The translations under genes were made by a program, and so were the position numbers. Shown here piece after piece: positions 16,428-22,940 of a stretch of DNA of 23,984 nt (positions are counted from its first letter, which is position 1; every line of letters begins with the position of its first letter). Under the pieces are notes generated by a model. It had not been told where the DNA came from. It searched no databases and saw only the letters and a list, made by a program, of their open reading frames with translations. Source of the stretch: Butyrivibrio sp. GTDB lineage: Bacteria > Bacillota > Clostridia > Lachnospirales > Lachnospiraceae. The stretch is from NCBI GenBank assembly GCA_024688095.1, contig JAILEJ010000413.1:1-23984 (forward strand), given 5' to 3'.

Positions 16428-18026
16428 TTAATTCTTTCTAAACTCAGATAAAACAAGTCCTTTATTTCTATCCATTGTCATTCCGACACTCCACTCGTTA
16501 ATAAACAGAAGTAGTGGTCTGTCATTCATATCTTTTATCTTCTTCATATCAGATGTTCCAACGAGTGTTGACATATCAACATCCTCATTTTCAACCCATC
16601 TGATGTGTTCATATGGAAGATTTTCAAGTCTGATTTCTACTCCATACTCGCTTTCAAGTCTGAATTTAAGAACATCAAACTGAAGTACGCCTACAACACC
16701 TACTATTATTTCTTCCATTCCCATGTTATATTCCTGGAATATCTGAATGGCACCTTCCTGAGCAATCTGTGTAATTCCTTTTACAAACTGCTTACGTTTC
16801 ATTGTATCTACCTGACGCACTCTCGCAAAATGTTCAGGAGCAAAGGTTGGTATGCCTTCATACTTAACAGTATCCTTAGGCATACAAACAGTATCTCCAA
16901 TAGAGAATATACCCGGATCAAATACACCCATAATATCTCCCGCGTATGCCTCAGATAAAATCTTACGCTCATCTGCCATAAGCTGCTGTGGCTGAGAAAG
17001 TCTCATAACCTTACCACTTTGAACATGCTTAACTTCTTCGCTTGCGTCATATCTGCCTGAACAAATACGCATAAATGCAACTCTGTCCCTGTGCGCTTTG
17101 TTCATATTTGCCTGAATTTTGAACACAAACGCTGTAAATCCATGCTCCTGAGGATCTACAATATCTCCCTCACTTGATACACGACCTGTAGGAGGAGTTG
17201 CCATCTTAAGGAAATTCTGAAGGAATATTTCAACACCGAAATTCTGAAGAGCAGATCCAAAAAATACTGGTGTAAGCTCTCCCTTTCTAACAGCATCGAG
17301 ATCAAATTCTGCTCCTGCGCCATCAAGAAGTTCAATTTCTCCCTGAAGCTTTTCAAAGGCCTCATCACCAATGTTTTCATCAATCTGCGCCTTATCATCA
17401 AGCTTTATATGATTTTCAGTACCTTCTTTTGTACCCTTTAAAGTGTCAGCATATGTAACAATATAATCATTATGTCTGTCATATATACCTTTAAAATTCT
17501 TACCTGAACCTATTGGCCAGTTTACAGGGCATGTAGCTATGCCAAGATTATTTTCAATATCATCAAGAAGATCAAAGGTATCCATTGCATCCCTGTCCAT
17601 CTTATTAATAAATGTAAAAATAGGGATATGTCTCATTGTACAAACCTTGAAAAGCTTTCTTGTCTGAGCCTCAACACCCTTTGATGCATCTATTACCATG
17701 ACAGCTGAATCAGCAGCCATAAGTGTTCTATATGTATCCTCAGAGAAATCCTGGTGACCAGGAGTATCGAGAATATTAACACAGCAGTTATCATAATTAA
17801 ACTGAAGAACAGATGAAGTAACAGAAATACCTCTCTGCTTTTCTATTTCCATCCAGTCTGAAACAGCATGTCTTGCAGTAGCCTTACCTTTAACGCTACC
17901 AGCCATGTTTATTGCTCCACCATAAAGAAGGAATTTCTCAGTAAGTGTTGTTTTACCTGCATCAGGATGTGAAATAATCGCAAATGTACGTCTTTTACTT
18001 ATTTCTTCATTAGTATTATTACTCAT
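16428..18026 (-). CDS. prfC: Peptide chain release factor 3
   Basis: RF3 is a translational GTPase that recycles RF1/RF2 from the ribosome after peptide release and contributes to quality control. From the ATG at 18026 the protein has 532 residues. It has P-loop ISHPDAGKTT (18-27), GKATARHAVSDWMEIEKQRGIS switch I, DTPGHQDFSEDTYR (87-100) and NKMD (141-144), followed by the RF3-specific region TPVFFGSALQNFGVE and C-terminal domains ending in MTMDRNKGLVLSEFRKN. The frame is open upstream to a GTG at 18047, but the ATG at 18026 has a TTGAGG ribosome site 6 nt upstream and matches family N termini (EEISKRRTFAIISHPDAGKT). I therefore chose it. The lipoprotein gene follows at 12 nt. Confidence 0.95.
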   Translation of the reverse strand: MSNNTNEEISKRRTFAIISHPDAGKTTLTEKFLLYGGAINMAGSVKGKATARHAVSDWMEIEKQRGISVTSSVLQFNYDNCCVNILDTPGHQDFSEDTYRTLMAADSAVMVIDASKGVEAQTRKLFKVCTMRHIPIFTFINKMDRDAMDTFDLLDDIENNLGIATCPVNWPIGSGKNFKGIYDRHNDYIVTYADTLKGTKEGTENHIKLDDKAQIDENIGDEAFEKLQGEIELLDGAGAEFDLDAVRKGELTPVFFGSALQNFGVEIFLQNFLKMATPPTGRVSSEGDIVDPQEHGFTAFVFKIQANMNKAHRDRVAFMRICSGRYDASEEVKHVQSGKVMRLSQPQQLMADERKILSEAYAGDIMGVFDPGIFSIGDTVCMPKDTVKYEGIPTFAPEHFARVRQVDTMKRKQFVKGITQIAQEGAIQIFQEYNMGMEEIIVGVVGVLQFDVLKFRLESEYGVEIRLENLPYEHIRWVENEDVDMSTLVGTSDMKKIKDMNDRPLLLFINEWSVGMTMDRNKGLVLSEFRKN

Positions 18027-18104
18027 TATAAACCTCAACCTATTCACATTCCGCTATTAAACGGCGCACTCAATTTTTAAGTCTCAAAAAAACAAACAGA
18101 TTCT

Positions 18105-18133
18105 ATTATAATAGCTGAAAGCCAATTAAACAA
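18105..18133 (-). promoter_or_regulatory. Promoter of prfC
   Basis: The minus strand has a perfect -10 TATAAT (18105-18110), a 17-nt spacer and a -35-like TTGTTT (18128-18133). Transcription would begin near 18098, giving a leader of about 70 nt. The -10 sits in a 12-bp perfect palindrome (CTATTATAATAG, 18102-18113). Sequence matches are direct; activity is inferred. Confidence 0.5.
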
Positions 18134-18172
18134 CAAAATCTTTTCTTAATATAAGTGTTTGAATTATGGCTT
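18119..18172. repeat. Bulged inverted repeat after the dipeptidase gene
   Basis: Arms 18119-18132 and 18156-18172 pair as 5 + 4 + 5 bp (AAGCC/GGCTT, AATT/AATT, AAACA/TGTTT) with small bulges and a 23-nt loop, starting just after the dipeptidase stop. It is not followed by a T-run on the minus strand, so it is not a standard terminator. One arm overlaps the -35 of the prfC promoter. Possibly a weak terminator, an operator, or chance in AT-rich DNA. Confidence 0.3.
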
Positions 18173-18176
18173 ATCC

Positions 18177-19658
18177 TTATGCATCTGATCTGGCAAATGA
18201 ATTCTTCATTTTACAGCTTGCTTCATATAAAACTTTATCGAGTACTTTATCAGTTTCTTCCTTTGCTATATCAGCAACTTTCTGATTATATTTTTCAAGC
18301 TTCTCTGAAATTTTTGCTGAAGATGGCTTTTTAGCCTTCGAAAGCATCTCTTCCACAGCCTTATCACTTTCATTTAAACTGTAACCACACTTATATGCAA
18401 CAGCATTCTGATATCTTTCGATATGGTTACTGCACTGATGATAATAAGCATCTGCAAGTGCACCTATCAGTCTGTTTGCCCAATAGAAGTTTTCCGTGCT
18501 TACAGTATCAGTCGTATTATTAAAGTAATCCGGTGTTGAATTAATATTCGCATAAAAAGGAACAAATGCATTAAAGGCATTAGATCCCATTGCTATCCAC
18601 TGAATAGCCATTGTTTCCTTTGGCTTTCCAGGACGAAGCTGAGTAAGTGCAAGGAAATTGTTTCTACTTATACCAATTGGCCTATACATTCCTCTTTTTT
18701 CAGCATTATTATGCTTACTATATGGATCATAGTCTGTTCCCTGATAATAGGCAGAAAGAACATACTTCACATCTTCTACTGTAATTTTGTGTTCCGGAAC
18801 AAAGCTCCATGGAATATTATCTGACTCTGGAGTATAGTCAGCATCTGCTCCATCCCACTTATAAGTTGTCGGATTAAGATATCTTCCCATAAACCATGCA
18901 CGTGGCGTGTTGTATACATGATCAGAATCATCATGGCTACCAAAAGCTGCCCTTACATCAAAATCTGTCATAGAACCATCTTGGGAAAGATCAAGATTAT
19001 TATCATTAATAAAATCAATCATATCCTTGCTACACATATGATTCTCTGCTTTCCCTTTAAGAGCATCCTCAAAGTCAAAGCTGTCAATTCCAAGCTGATT
19101 AGGCATTACAACATAGCTGTCATCCGGAACTCTCTTTGCAATCCAGTGATGTCCTCCGATTGTTTCAAACCACCATACTTCATTTACATCCTGGAAACCA
19201 ATTCCATTCATCTCATAAGTGCCATATTCTTCTATAAGACTACCAAGACGCTCTACACCTTCTCTTGCACTCTTGATATAAGGAAGAACTATTGTAAGCA
19301 TATCCTCTTCTCCAATACCTTCCTTTTCAAGGCATGGATCTGCCATTTGAACTCTGGCATTAGATGTGATTGTCTCTGTTTCTGACATTGCAACATTGAG
19401 ACTATTAATTCCAGCTTCTCCCCAGATTCCTTCCTTTGGATTTGAATTTGGTACAGCGGTATAACGAAGTGGATTATCAGGAAGATCCATCTCAAACTTT
19501 GATAAAACAGCCTTATAATGACGTGGCTGCTCCTTCTCACTCACTACTATAAATTTCTTAGGTGTAAAAACCTTAGATGGTGAATCCTCATTTCTCGCCA
19601 TAAAAGTAGAACCATCAAAGGTTGCATTTTTTCCTGCTAAAATTGTTGTACAAGGCAT
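18177..19658 (-). CDS. pepD: C69-family dipeptidase (PepD-like, Ntn hydrolase)
   Basis: A 493-residue dipeptidase of peptidase family C69. These are N-terminal-nucleophile hydrolases that cleave a broad range of dipeptides in the cytoplasm, releasing amino acids. The sequence starts MPCTTILAGKNATFDGSTFMARNED; Cys3 would become the N-terminal nucleophile after removal of two residues, as in related lactobacillar PepD enzymes. Other family marks are GEAGINSLNVAMSETET, YGTYEMNGIGFQDVNEVWWFETIGGHHW and RPGKPKETMAIQWIAMGSNAFNAFVPFY. No export signal is visible. The ribosome site AAGGAG is 7 nt before the ATG. An upstream out-of-frame ATG overlaps the leader. It follows the phosphatase gene by about 90 nt. 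Family is firm; precise dipeptide preference is unknown. Confidence 0.92.
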   Translation of the reverse strand: MPCTTILAGKNATFDGSTFMARNEDSPSKVFTPKKFIVVSEKEQPRHYKAVLSKFEMDLPDNPLRYTAVPNSNPKEGIWGEAGINSLNVAMSETETITSNARVQMADPCLEKEGIGEEDMLTIVLPYIKSAREGVERLGSLIEEYGTYEMNGIGFQDVNEVWWFETIGGHHWIAKRVPDDSYVVMPNQLGIDSFDFEDALKGKAENHMCSKDMIDFINDNNLDLSQDGSMTDFDVRAAFGSHDDSDHVYNTPRAWFMGRYLNPTTYKWDGADADYTPESDNIPWSFVPEHKITVEDVKYVLSAYYQGTDYDPYSKHNNAEKRGMYRPIGISRNNFLALTQLRPGKPKETMAIQWIAMGSNAFNAFVPFYANINSTPDYFNNTTDTVSTENFYWANRLIGALADAYYHQCSNHIERYQNAVAYKCGYSLNESDKAVEEMLSKAKKPSSAKISEKLEKYNQKVADIAKEETDKVLDKVLYEASCKMKNSFARSDA

Positions 19659-19748
19659 ATCATTTCTCCTTTTTAAAACTAAATATTCAAATTAATATAT
19701 TAAAATCAGCTAATCTGATTATTCTGGTCTTAATCCTTTTCTATAAAA

Positions 19749-20282
19749 TCAAATATCAAATTCCACAAGCTGACAGTTTCTGATTCCAAAAGCTGAATAC
19801 TCTTCATTTGTCATATCATTAAAATAACTCTGGACCACTCTTGCTATTCCATTATGAGCAACCAAAAGATAGGTATTATCTTTATCTGCTATAACCTCAT
19901 CAAGCAAATTATAAATTCGCTGTGCCAGATGCAGCATTGTTTCTCCTGATTCAAAATGATTTATAAAACTTCTTTTTGCTTCCTGAAACTCTGCTCCATT
20001 TCTTGGTGTAGATTCATATTTTCCAAAATTCTGTTCAGTTAGTCTGACCTCTTCCTGCGCAGGAATACCGGTCTTTTCCGCAACTATAAGTGCTGTATCC
20101 TTAGCTCTTATAAGTGGGGAATACAAAATCTTATCAATATGTATATTTTCAGACTTTATTTTTTCTGCAAGTTCATTAGCCTGCTGTCTGCCTAAATCTG
20201 TAAGGGCAATATCAGTTGCACCACAAATCTTATTTTCTACGTTCCAGATAGTTTGCCCATGGCGTGTAAAATATAACTTCAT
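19749..20282 (-). CDS. Histidine phosphatase family protein (phosphoglycerate mutase-like)
   Basis: A 177-residue branch-1 histidine phosphatase. Catalytic residues are all visible: Arg7-His8-Gly9 (FTRHGQTIWN), Arg59 (LYSPLIRAKDTA), Glu83 (LTEQNFGKYE) and His143 (LLVAHNGIARVV). The active-site His forms a phosphohistidine. The short length and the LTEQNFGKYE segment point to a small-molecule phosphatase and not to the glycolytic mutase. Members annotated as alpha-ribazole phosphatase (CobC) or as general sugar phosphatases look similar, so the substrate cannot be assigned. No cobalamin genes are present in the window. It has its own promoter (TTGCCT-17-TATAAT), so it is not part of the bioY unit, and a GAGG ribosome site 5-6 nt before the ATG. 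Confidence 0.88.
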   Translation of the reverse strand: MKLYFTRHGQTIWNVENKICGATDIALTDLGRQQANELAEKIKSENIHIDKILYSPLIRAKDTALIVAEKTGIPAQEEVRLTEQNFGKYESTPRNGAEFQEAKRSFINHFESGETMLHLAQRIYNLLDEVIADKDNTYLLVAHNGIARVVQSYFNDMTNEEYSAFGIRNCQLVEFDI

Positions 20283-20318
20283 AAAATCCTCTTTCTAATA
20301 CTATTTATCAGCTTTTTT

Positions 20319-20347
20319 ATTATACTAGTCTATTTCTTTTAAGGCAA
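20319..20347 (-). promoter_or_regulatory. Promoter of the histidine phosphatase gene
   Basis: The minus strand carries a -35 TTGCCT (20342-20347), a spacer of exactly 17 nt and a perfect -10 TATAAT (20319-20324). It lies immediately downstream of the DUF1284 terminator and about 37 bp before the ATG at 20282, giving a short leader of about 30 nt. Confidence 0.65.
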
Positions 20348-20370
20348 ACCTGCTGATTTTATTTTCTTAT

Positions 20371-20405
20371 AACAAAAATGAGGGATGCATTCACACCCCT
20401 CATTT
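20371..20405 (-). terminator. Intrinsic terminator of the bioY-DUF1284 unit
   Basis: Minus-strand stem AAATGAGGG (20397-20405) with CCCTCATTT (20376-20384), 9 bp with a 12-nt loop, followed by TTTTTGTT. It starts one base after the DUF1284 stop codon (20407-20409) and separates this unit from the phosphatase gene. Confidence 0.8.
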
Positions 20406-20406
20406 G

Positions 20407-20829
20407 TTATTCTGATTCTAAATCAGAGTTTTTTACTATATTTCTCTTGCAGGCACTAATGGGATACCAGCCGCAATCTCCACAAATATCATCCATCATT
20501 TCACCTGTCATTTTGCTATCTATTTCTTTTATTATCTCTCTATAATGATAATTCTTTTCTTCTATACCAAAGTACTTCACAACCTTGCTGTCATATCTTA
20601 ATACCTTTTCCTGAGACTTACAAAGATTTTCACCAAGTTTTTCAGGACAGGATCTGCAGATATTATCTGTATTAAAAACAATCTGAATTTCATCATTACC
20701 ATTACGAAGCCTGTCAACAACAGTACTCATATTATCTACAAAACCTTCGCTATAGCCTTTTCCACTGTACCCCTGAGTACACAATAGATGATGTGGCCTT
20801 AGCTTTATAACATTATCATTTACGCCCAT
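20407..20829 (-). CDS. DUF1284 Cys-rich protein, putative iron-sulfur/metal binding
   Basis: A 140-residue soluble protein of the DUF1284 type, recognised by the N-terminal signature LRPHHLLCTQGYSGKGYS (10-27) and FVDNM. Seven cysteines are spaced like metal ligands: C17, C58-x2-C61, C70, C116-x2-C119 and C127. With His13/His14 these could hold one or two 4Fe-4S clusters or zinc. No function is established for the family as far as I know. Its ATG lies inside the 3' end of bioY (10-nt overlap) and lacks a strong ribosome site, so translation is probably coupled to bioY. A terminator follows immediately. The coupling makes a role near biotin uptake or use worth considering, but this is inference only. 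Confidence 0.85.
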   Translation of the reverse strand: MGVNDNVIKLRPHHLLCTQGYSGKGYSEGFVDNMSTVVDRLRNGNDEIQIVFNTDNICRSCPEKLGENLCKSQEKVLRYDSKVVKYFGIEEKNYHYREIIKEIDSKMTGEMMDDICGDCGWYPISACKRNIVKNSDLESE

Positions 20830-21413
20830 GCCAGTAAACCAGCTCTTCTAAGACTCTTTTTAATTGCTACTCCTACAACACCACAGAGAACAATTTTAAT
20901 GATTGCTGTCGGAATAAATGGAAGAACACATGCTGTAAAACCTGCCAAAATATTCTCACCATTTATTGCTCCAAGATATATACCTGCAAACCAAAGTGTT
21001 CCAACTACATAATTCAGAACAGCACCTATTGTTAACCCGCAATATAATGAAACAAAATACAAGGTTTTAGAATCTGTTTTAGTTCCAAGTTTCTCTCCCA
21101 AGCCGGCAAATAAAGGCATAAGAGGAAAAGAAATAATAAATCCACCTGTAGCTCCAAGTATTACGCCAAGTCCTCCGCTAAAACCGGAAAAAACCGGAAG
21201 ACCAATCATTCCCAAAAGAACATATAAAAGTGTTGCAATCAATCCATCAACAGTTCCAAGTACAATTCCTGCAAGTGGTATAATAAGTGTCTGTAATGTC
21301 ATTGGAACTCCTCCAGGAAGCGGTATTCCAGGAAGCTGTGATACTACACATATAACTGCTGTAAATACAGCAATGTAACAAATTCTCTGAATCTTATTAT
21401 TTGAATTTCTCAT
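20820..21413 (-). CDS. bioY: Biotin transporter BioY (ECF-type S component)
   Basis: BioY is the biotin-binding membrane component of energy-coupling-factor transporters; it works with a shared EcfA/EcfA'/EcfT module that is not in this window. The 197-residue protein has about six hydrophobic segments. It shows the family hallmarks GGVPMTLQTLIIPLAGIVLG near 34-53, YVLLGMIGLPVFSGFSGGLGVILGATGGFI and a C-terminal FIPTAIIKIVLCGVVGVAI. The ATG has AGAGG 10 nt upstream, placed within one arm of a 13-bp inverted repeat. The promoter is near-consensus and is overlapped by a BirA-like palindrome, so biotin-dependent repression is likely. The DUF1284 gene overlaps its 3' end by 10 nt. Confidence 0.95.
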   Translation of the reverse strand: MRNSNNKIQRICYIAVFTAVICVVSQLPGIPLPGGVPMTLQTLIIPLAGIVLGTVDGLIATLLYVLLGMIGLPVFSGFSGGLGVILGATGGFIISFPLMPLFAGLGEKLGTKTDSKTLYFVSLYCGLTIGAVLNYVVGTLWFAGIYLGAINGENILAGFTACVLPFIPTAIIKIVLCGVVGVAIKKSLRRAGLLAWA

Positions 21414-21420
21414 AAAAATT

Positions 21421-21485
21421 TAGCCTCTAATCATATAGTATTTTATTTCGCGAAACAACTATTACTATAATGTGATTAGAGGCTA
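21421..21485. repeat. Long nested inverted repeat covering bioY promoter and ribosome site
   Basis: Perfect 13-bp arms TAGCCTCTAATCA (21421-21433) and TGATTAGAGGCTA (21473-21485) are continued inward by 7-bp arms TATAGTA/TACTATA (21434-21440 and 21463-21469, with a 3-nt bulge). The centre holds the 10-bp palindrome TTTCGCGAAA (21446-21455). One outer arm lies in the promoter spacer, the other spans the bioY ribosome site. Arm centres are 52 bp apart, close to five helical turns. Confidence 0.85.
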
Positions 21486-21492
21486 TTGTCAA
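21464..21492 (-). promoter_or_regulatory. Strong sigma-A promoter of bioY
   Basis: Minus strand -35 TTGACA (21487-21492, perfect), spacer of exactly 17 nt, -10 TATAGT (21464-21469, 5 of 6). The start point would be near 21457, about 44 nt before the ATG at 21413. The -35 box is embedded in one half of the 12-bp-arm palindrome at 21485-21517. Confidence 0.75.
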
Positions 21493-21517
21493 CTTTATTT
21501 TTTAGAAAGTTGACAAT
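21485..21517. promoter_or_regulatory. Palindromic operator overlapping the bioY -35 box, candidate BirA site
   Basis: Perfect 12-bp arms ATTGTCAACTTT (21485-21496) and AAAGTTGACAAT (21506-21517) flank a 9-nt centre. The half-sites TTGTCAAC and GTTGACAA, 15 nt apart, resemble by memory the TTGTTAAC/GTTAACAA half-sites of Firmicute biotin repressor (BirA) operators. Position over the -35 box of a biotin transporter gene supports repression by BirA with biotinyl-AMP; this is inference, and no birA gene is in the window. Confidence 0.6.
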
Positions 21518-21522
21518 TATTT

Positions 21523-22674
21523 TTAAAGCATTGACTTACCAGGAATATCATTTTCAATATTAAATTTATCAAGTACTGTTGCAGCTATATCTGCAAAAGT
21601 AGTTCTCGTTCCTACATTAACAGGTTTTATATTCTTTCCGTACATCAGAATTGGAATATATTCCCTTGTATGATCTGTAGTCTTTGTATAGCTTGGATCA
21701 CAGCCATGATCAGCTGTCAGCATAAGGATGTCATCATCATGAAGCTTATCCATCATAAGAGGAAGTCTTTCATCAAAATATGTCAGAGCCTTGGCGTAAC
21801 CATCAATATCTCTTCTATGACCATATACCATATCAAAATCAACAAGGTTTACAAAGCATATACCATCAAAATCTCTATCCATCCAGACAAGTGTTTTATC
21901 TATTCCATCAGGATTTCCTTCTGTAAATACAAATTCTGTAAGTCCCTTTGCAGCAAATATATCATGTATCTTACCAACTCCAAGTACGTCTTTTCCTGCA
22001 TTCTTAAGAATATCCAGCATTGTATCCTTTGGAGGCTCAAGTGAGAAATCATGTCTTCTTGGAGTTCTTGTATAATTTCCGCTTGTACCAATAAATGGTC
22101 TTGCTATTACACGTCCAACTCCCCATTCACCCTGAAGCATTTCTCTGGCCTGTCTGCAATATTCATAAAGCTGTTCACATGGTACTATATCCTCATGTGC
22201 AGCTATCTGAAAAACACTGTCAGCCGAAGTATATACTATCAGATCTCCTGTTTTCATATGTTCATCACCATAATCATTTATTACCTTTGTGCCTGAATAT
22301 GGCTTGTTGCAAAGAACACCTCTTCCAGTTCTCTTTGAAAACTCATCAAGGCATTCCTTAGGGAATCCATCAGGAAATGTTGGCATAGGCTTTTCAGAAA
22401 TCACACCAGCAATTTCCCAATGTCCTGTAGTTGTATCTTTTCCTCTTGAAGCTTCCTGACATTTACCATAAGCAGCAATAGGAGAATCAATTGGTTTTCC
22501 TGCTCCAACACCATCAATATTAAAAAGACCCATCTTTGTCATATTTGGAATATTAAGGTACTTACTTGTACAGCAGGCTCTTAATGTATTAACATCAAAA
22601 TCACCAAATTCTGCAGCATCTGGCTCCTCACCTACTCCAAAACTATCTAAAACTATCAAAAAAACTCTACTCAT
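21523..22674 (-). CDS. deoB: Phosphopentomutase DeoB
   Basis: DeoB interconverts (deoxy)ribose 1-phosphate and 5-phosphate, linking nucleoside breakdown to central carbon metabolism. The 383-residue protein belongs to the alkaline phosphatase superfamily and carries metal ligand Asp10 (FLIVLDSFGVGEEPDA). The GKDTTTGHWE segment (78-87) contains the phosphorylated active-site Thr. Also present are VNLVDFDMVYGHRRD, MLTADHGCDPSY, and TTDHTREYIPILMYGK with the final His ligand. Length is typical (about 390). A ribosome site AAAGGA lies 9 nt before the ATG. No other nucleoside-catabolic gene accompanies it here. A near-perfect palindrome (22696-22715) sits between its leader and the ribosome site and might be an operator. 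No clear intrinsic terminator follows. Confidence 0.96.
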   Translation of the reverse strand: MSRVFLIVLDSFGVGEEPDAAEFGDFDVNTLRACCTSKYLNIPNMTKMGLFNIDGVGAGKPIDSPIAAYGKCQEASRGKDTTTGHWEIAGVISEKPMPTFPDGFPKECLDEFSKRTGRGVLCNKPYSGTKVINDYGDEHMKTGDLIVYTSADSVFQIAAHEDIVPCEQLYEYCRQAREMLQGEWGVGRVIARPFIGTSGNYTRTPRRHDFSLEPPKDTMLDILKNAGKDVLGVGKIHDIFAAKGLTEFVFTEGNPDGIDKTLVWMDRDFDGICFVNLVDFDMVYGHRRDIDGYAKALTYFDERLPLMMDKLHDDDILMLTADHGCDPSYTKTTDHTREYIPILMYGKNIKPVNVGTRTTFADIAATVLDKFNIENDIPGKSML

Positions 22675-22695
22675 AAACTCTATTCCTTTCTTATA

Positions 22696-22715
22696 TTGAG
22701 AATATATATTCCCAA
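22696..22715. repeat. 20-bp near-palindrome in the deoB leader
   Basis: TTGAGAATATATATTCCCAA reads as an inverted repeat with a single mismatched pair (22699/22712). The core GAATATATATTC is perfect. It lies 22-41 bp upstream of the deoB start. Operator-like by shape, but the AT-rich core could occur by chance. Confidence 0.4.
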
Positions 22716-22787
22716 CAAGACCAATATAGATAATTTTATCACATATTTATAAACACAATTCTAAACATAAAATAAATATATTTCTTG

Positions 22788-22855
22788 CCAAATAAAAAGG
22801 TATGTATTCTTATTGCCGGAATTTACGCACTCACAGCTTTAAGATACATACCTTT
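22788..22855 (-). terminator. Terminator-like long hairpin after pnp
   Basis: On the minus strand AAAGGTATGTAT (22844-22855) pairs perfectly with ATACATACCTTT (22796-22807), 12 bp, and is followed by TTATTT. The resulting T-rich run fits an intrinsic terminator, but the loop is 36 nt, much longer than usual. It probably ends pnp transcription 86 nt after the stop; the long loop may have a further role. Confidence 0.55.
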
Positions 22856-22940
22856 ATATTATGGGTGAAAGGACAGGAAGTCCCAAGTCAAACAGAACAT
22901 CTGCCTCATCATATTATCAGCATTATAAATACAAGTTAAA

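Noticed and set aside
18102..18113. CTATTATAATAG as a repressor operator
   Set aside because: The palindrome is largely the consequence of a TATAAT box in AT-rich sequence.
18918..19385. 155-codon plus-strand open frame opposite the dipeptidase gene
   Set aside because: It lies wholly inside a well-recognised gene, has no ribosome site and shows no recognisable protein pattern; the same holds for the other plus-strand frames such as 1296-1757, 10507-10968 and 16605-16958.
19704..19720. Small hairpin AATCAG/CTGATT between the phosphatase and dipeptidase genes as a terminator
   Set aside because: Only 6 bp with two G/C pairs and a T-run of three to four; too weak to call.
21485..21517. 12-bp hairpin after deoB as an intrinsic terminator
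   Set aside because: On the minus strand it is followed by AGCC and not by a T-run, and it overlaps a near-perfect -35 box; an operator reading fits better.
22679..22712. deoB promoter TTGTTG-17-TATAAG around the palindrome
   Set aside because: The start point would fall on or after the ribosome site, leaving the transcript without it; chance match in AT-rich DNA.
22861..22914. 17-codon open frame (MMRQMFCLTWDFLSFHP) between pnp and its terminator
   Set aside because: No ribosome site and no regulatory logic for a leader peptide at that place; kept only as part of the possible small-RNA region.
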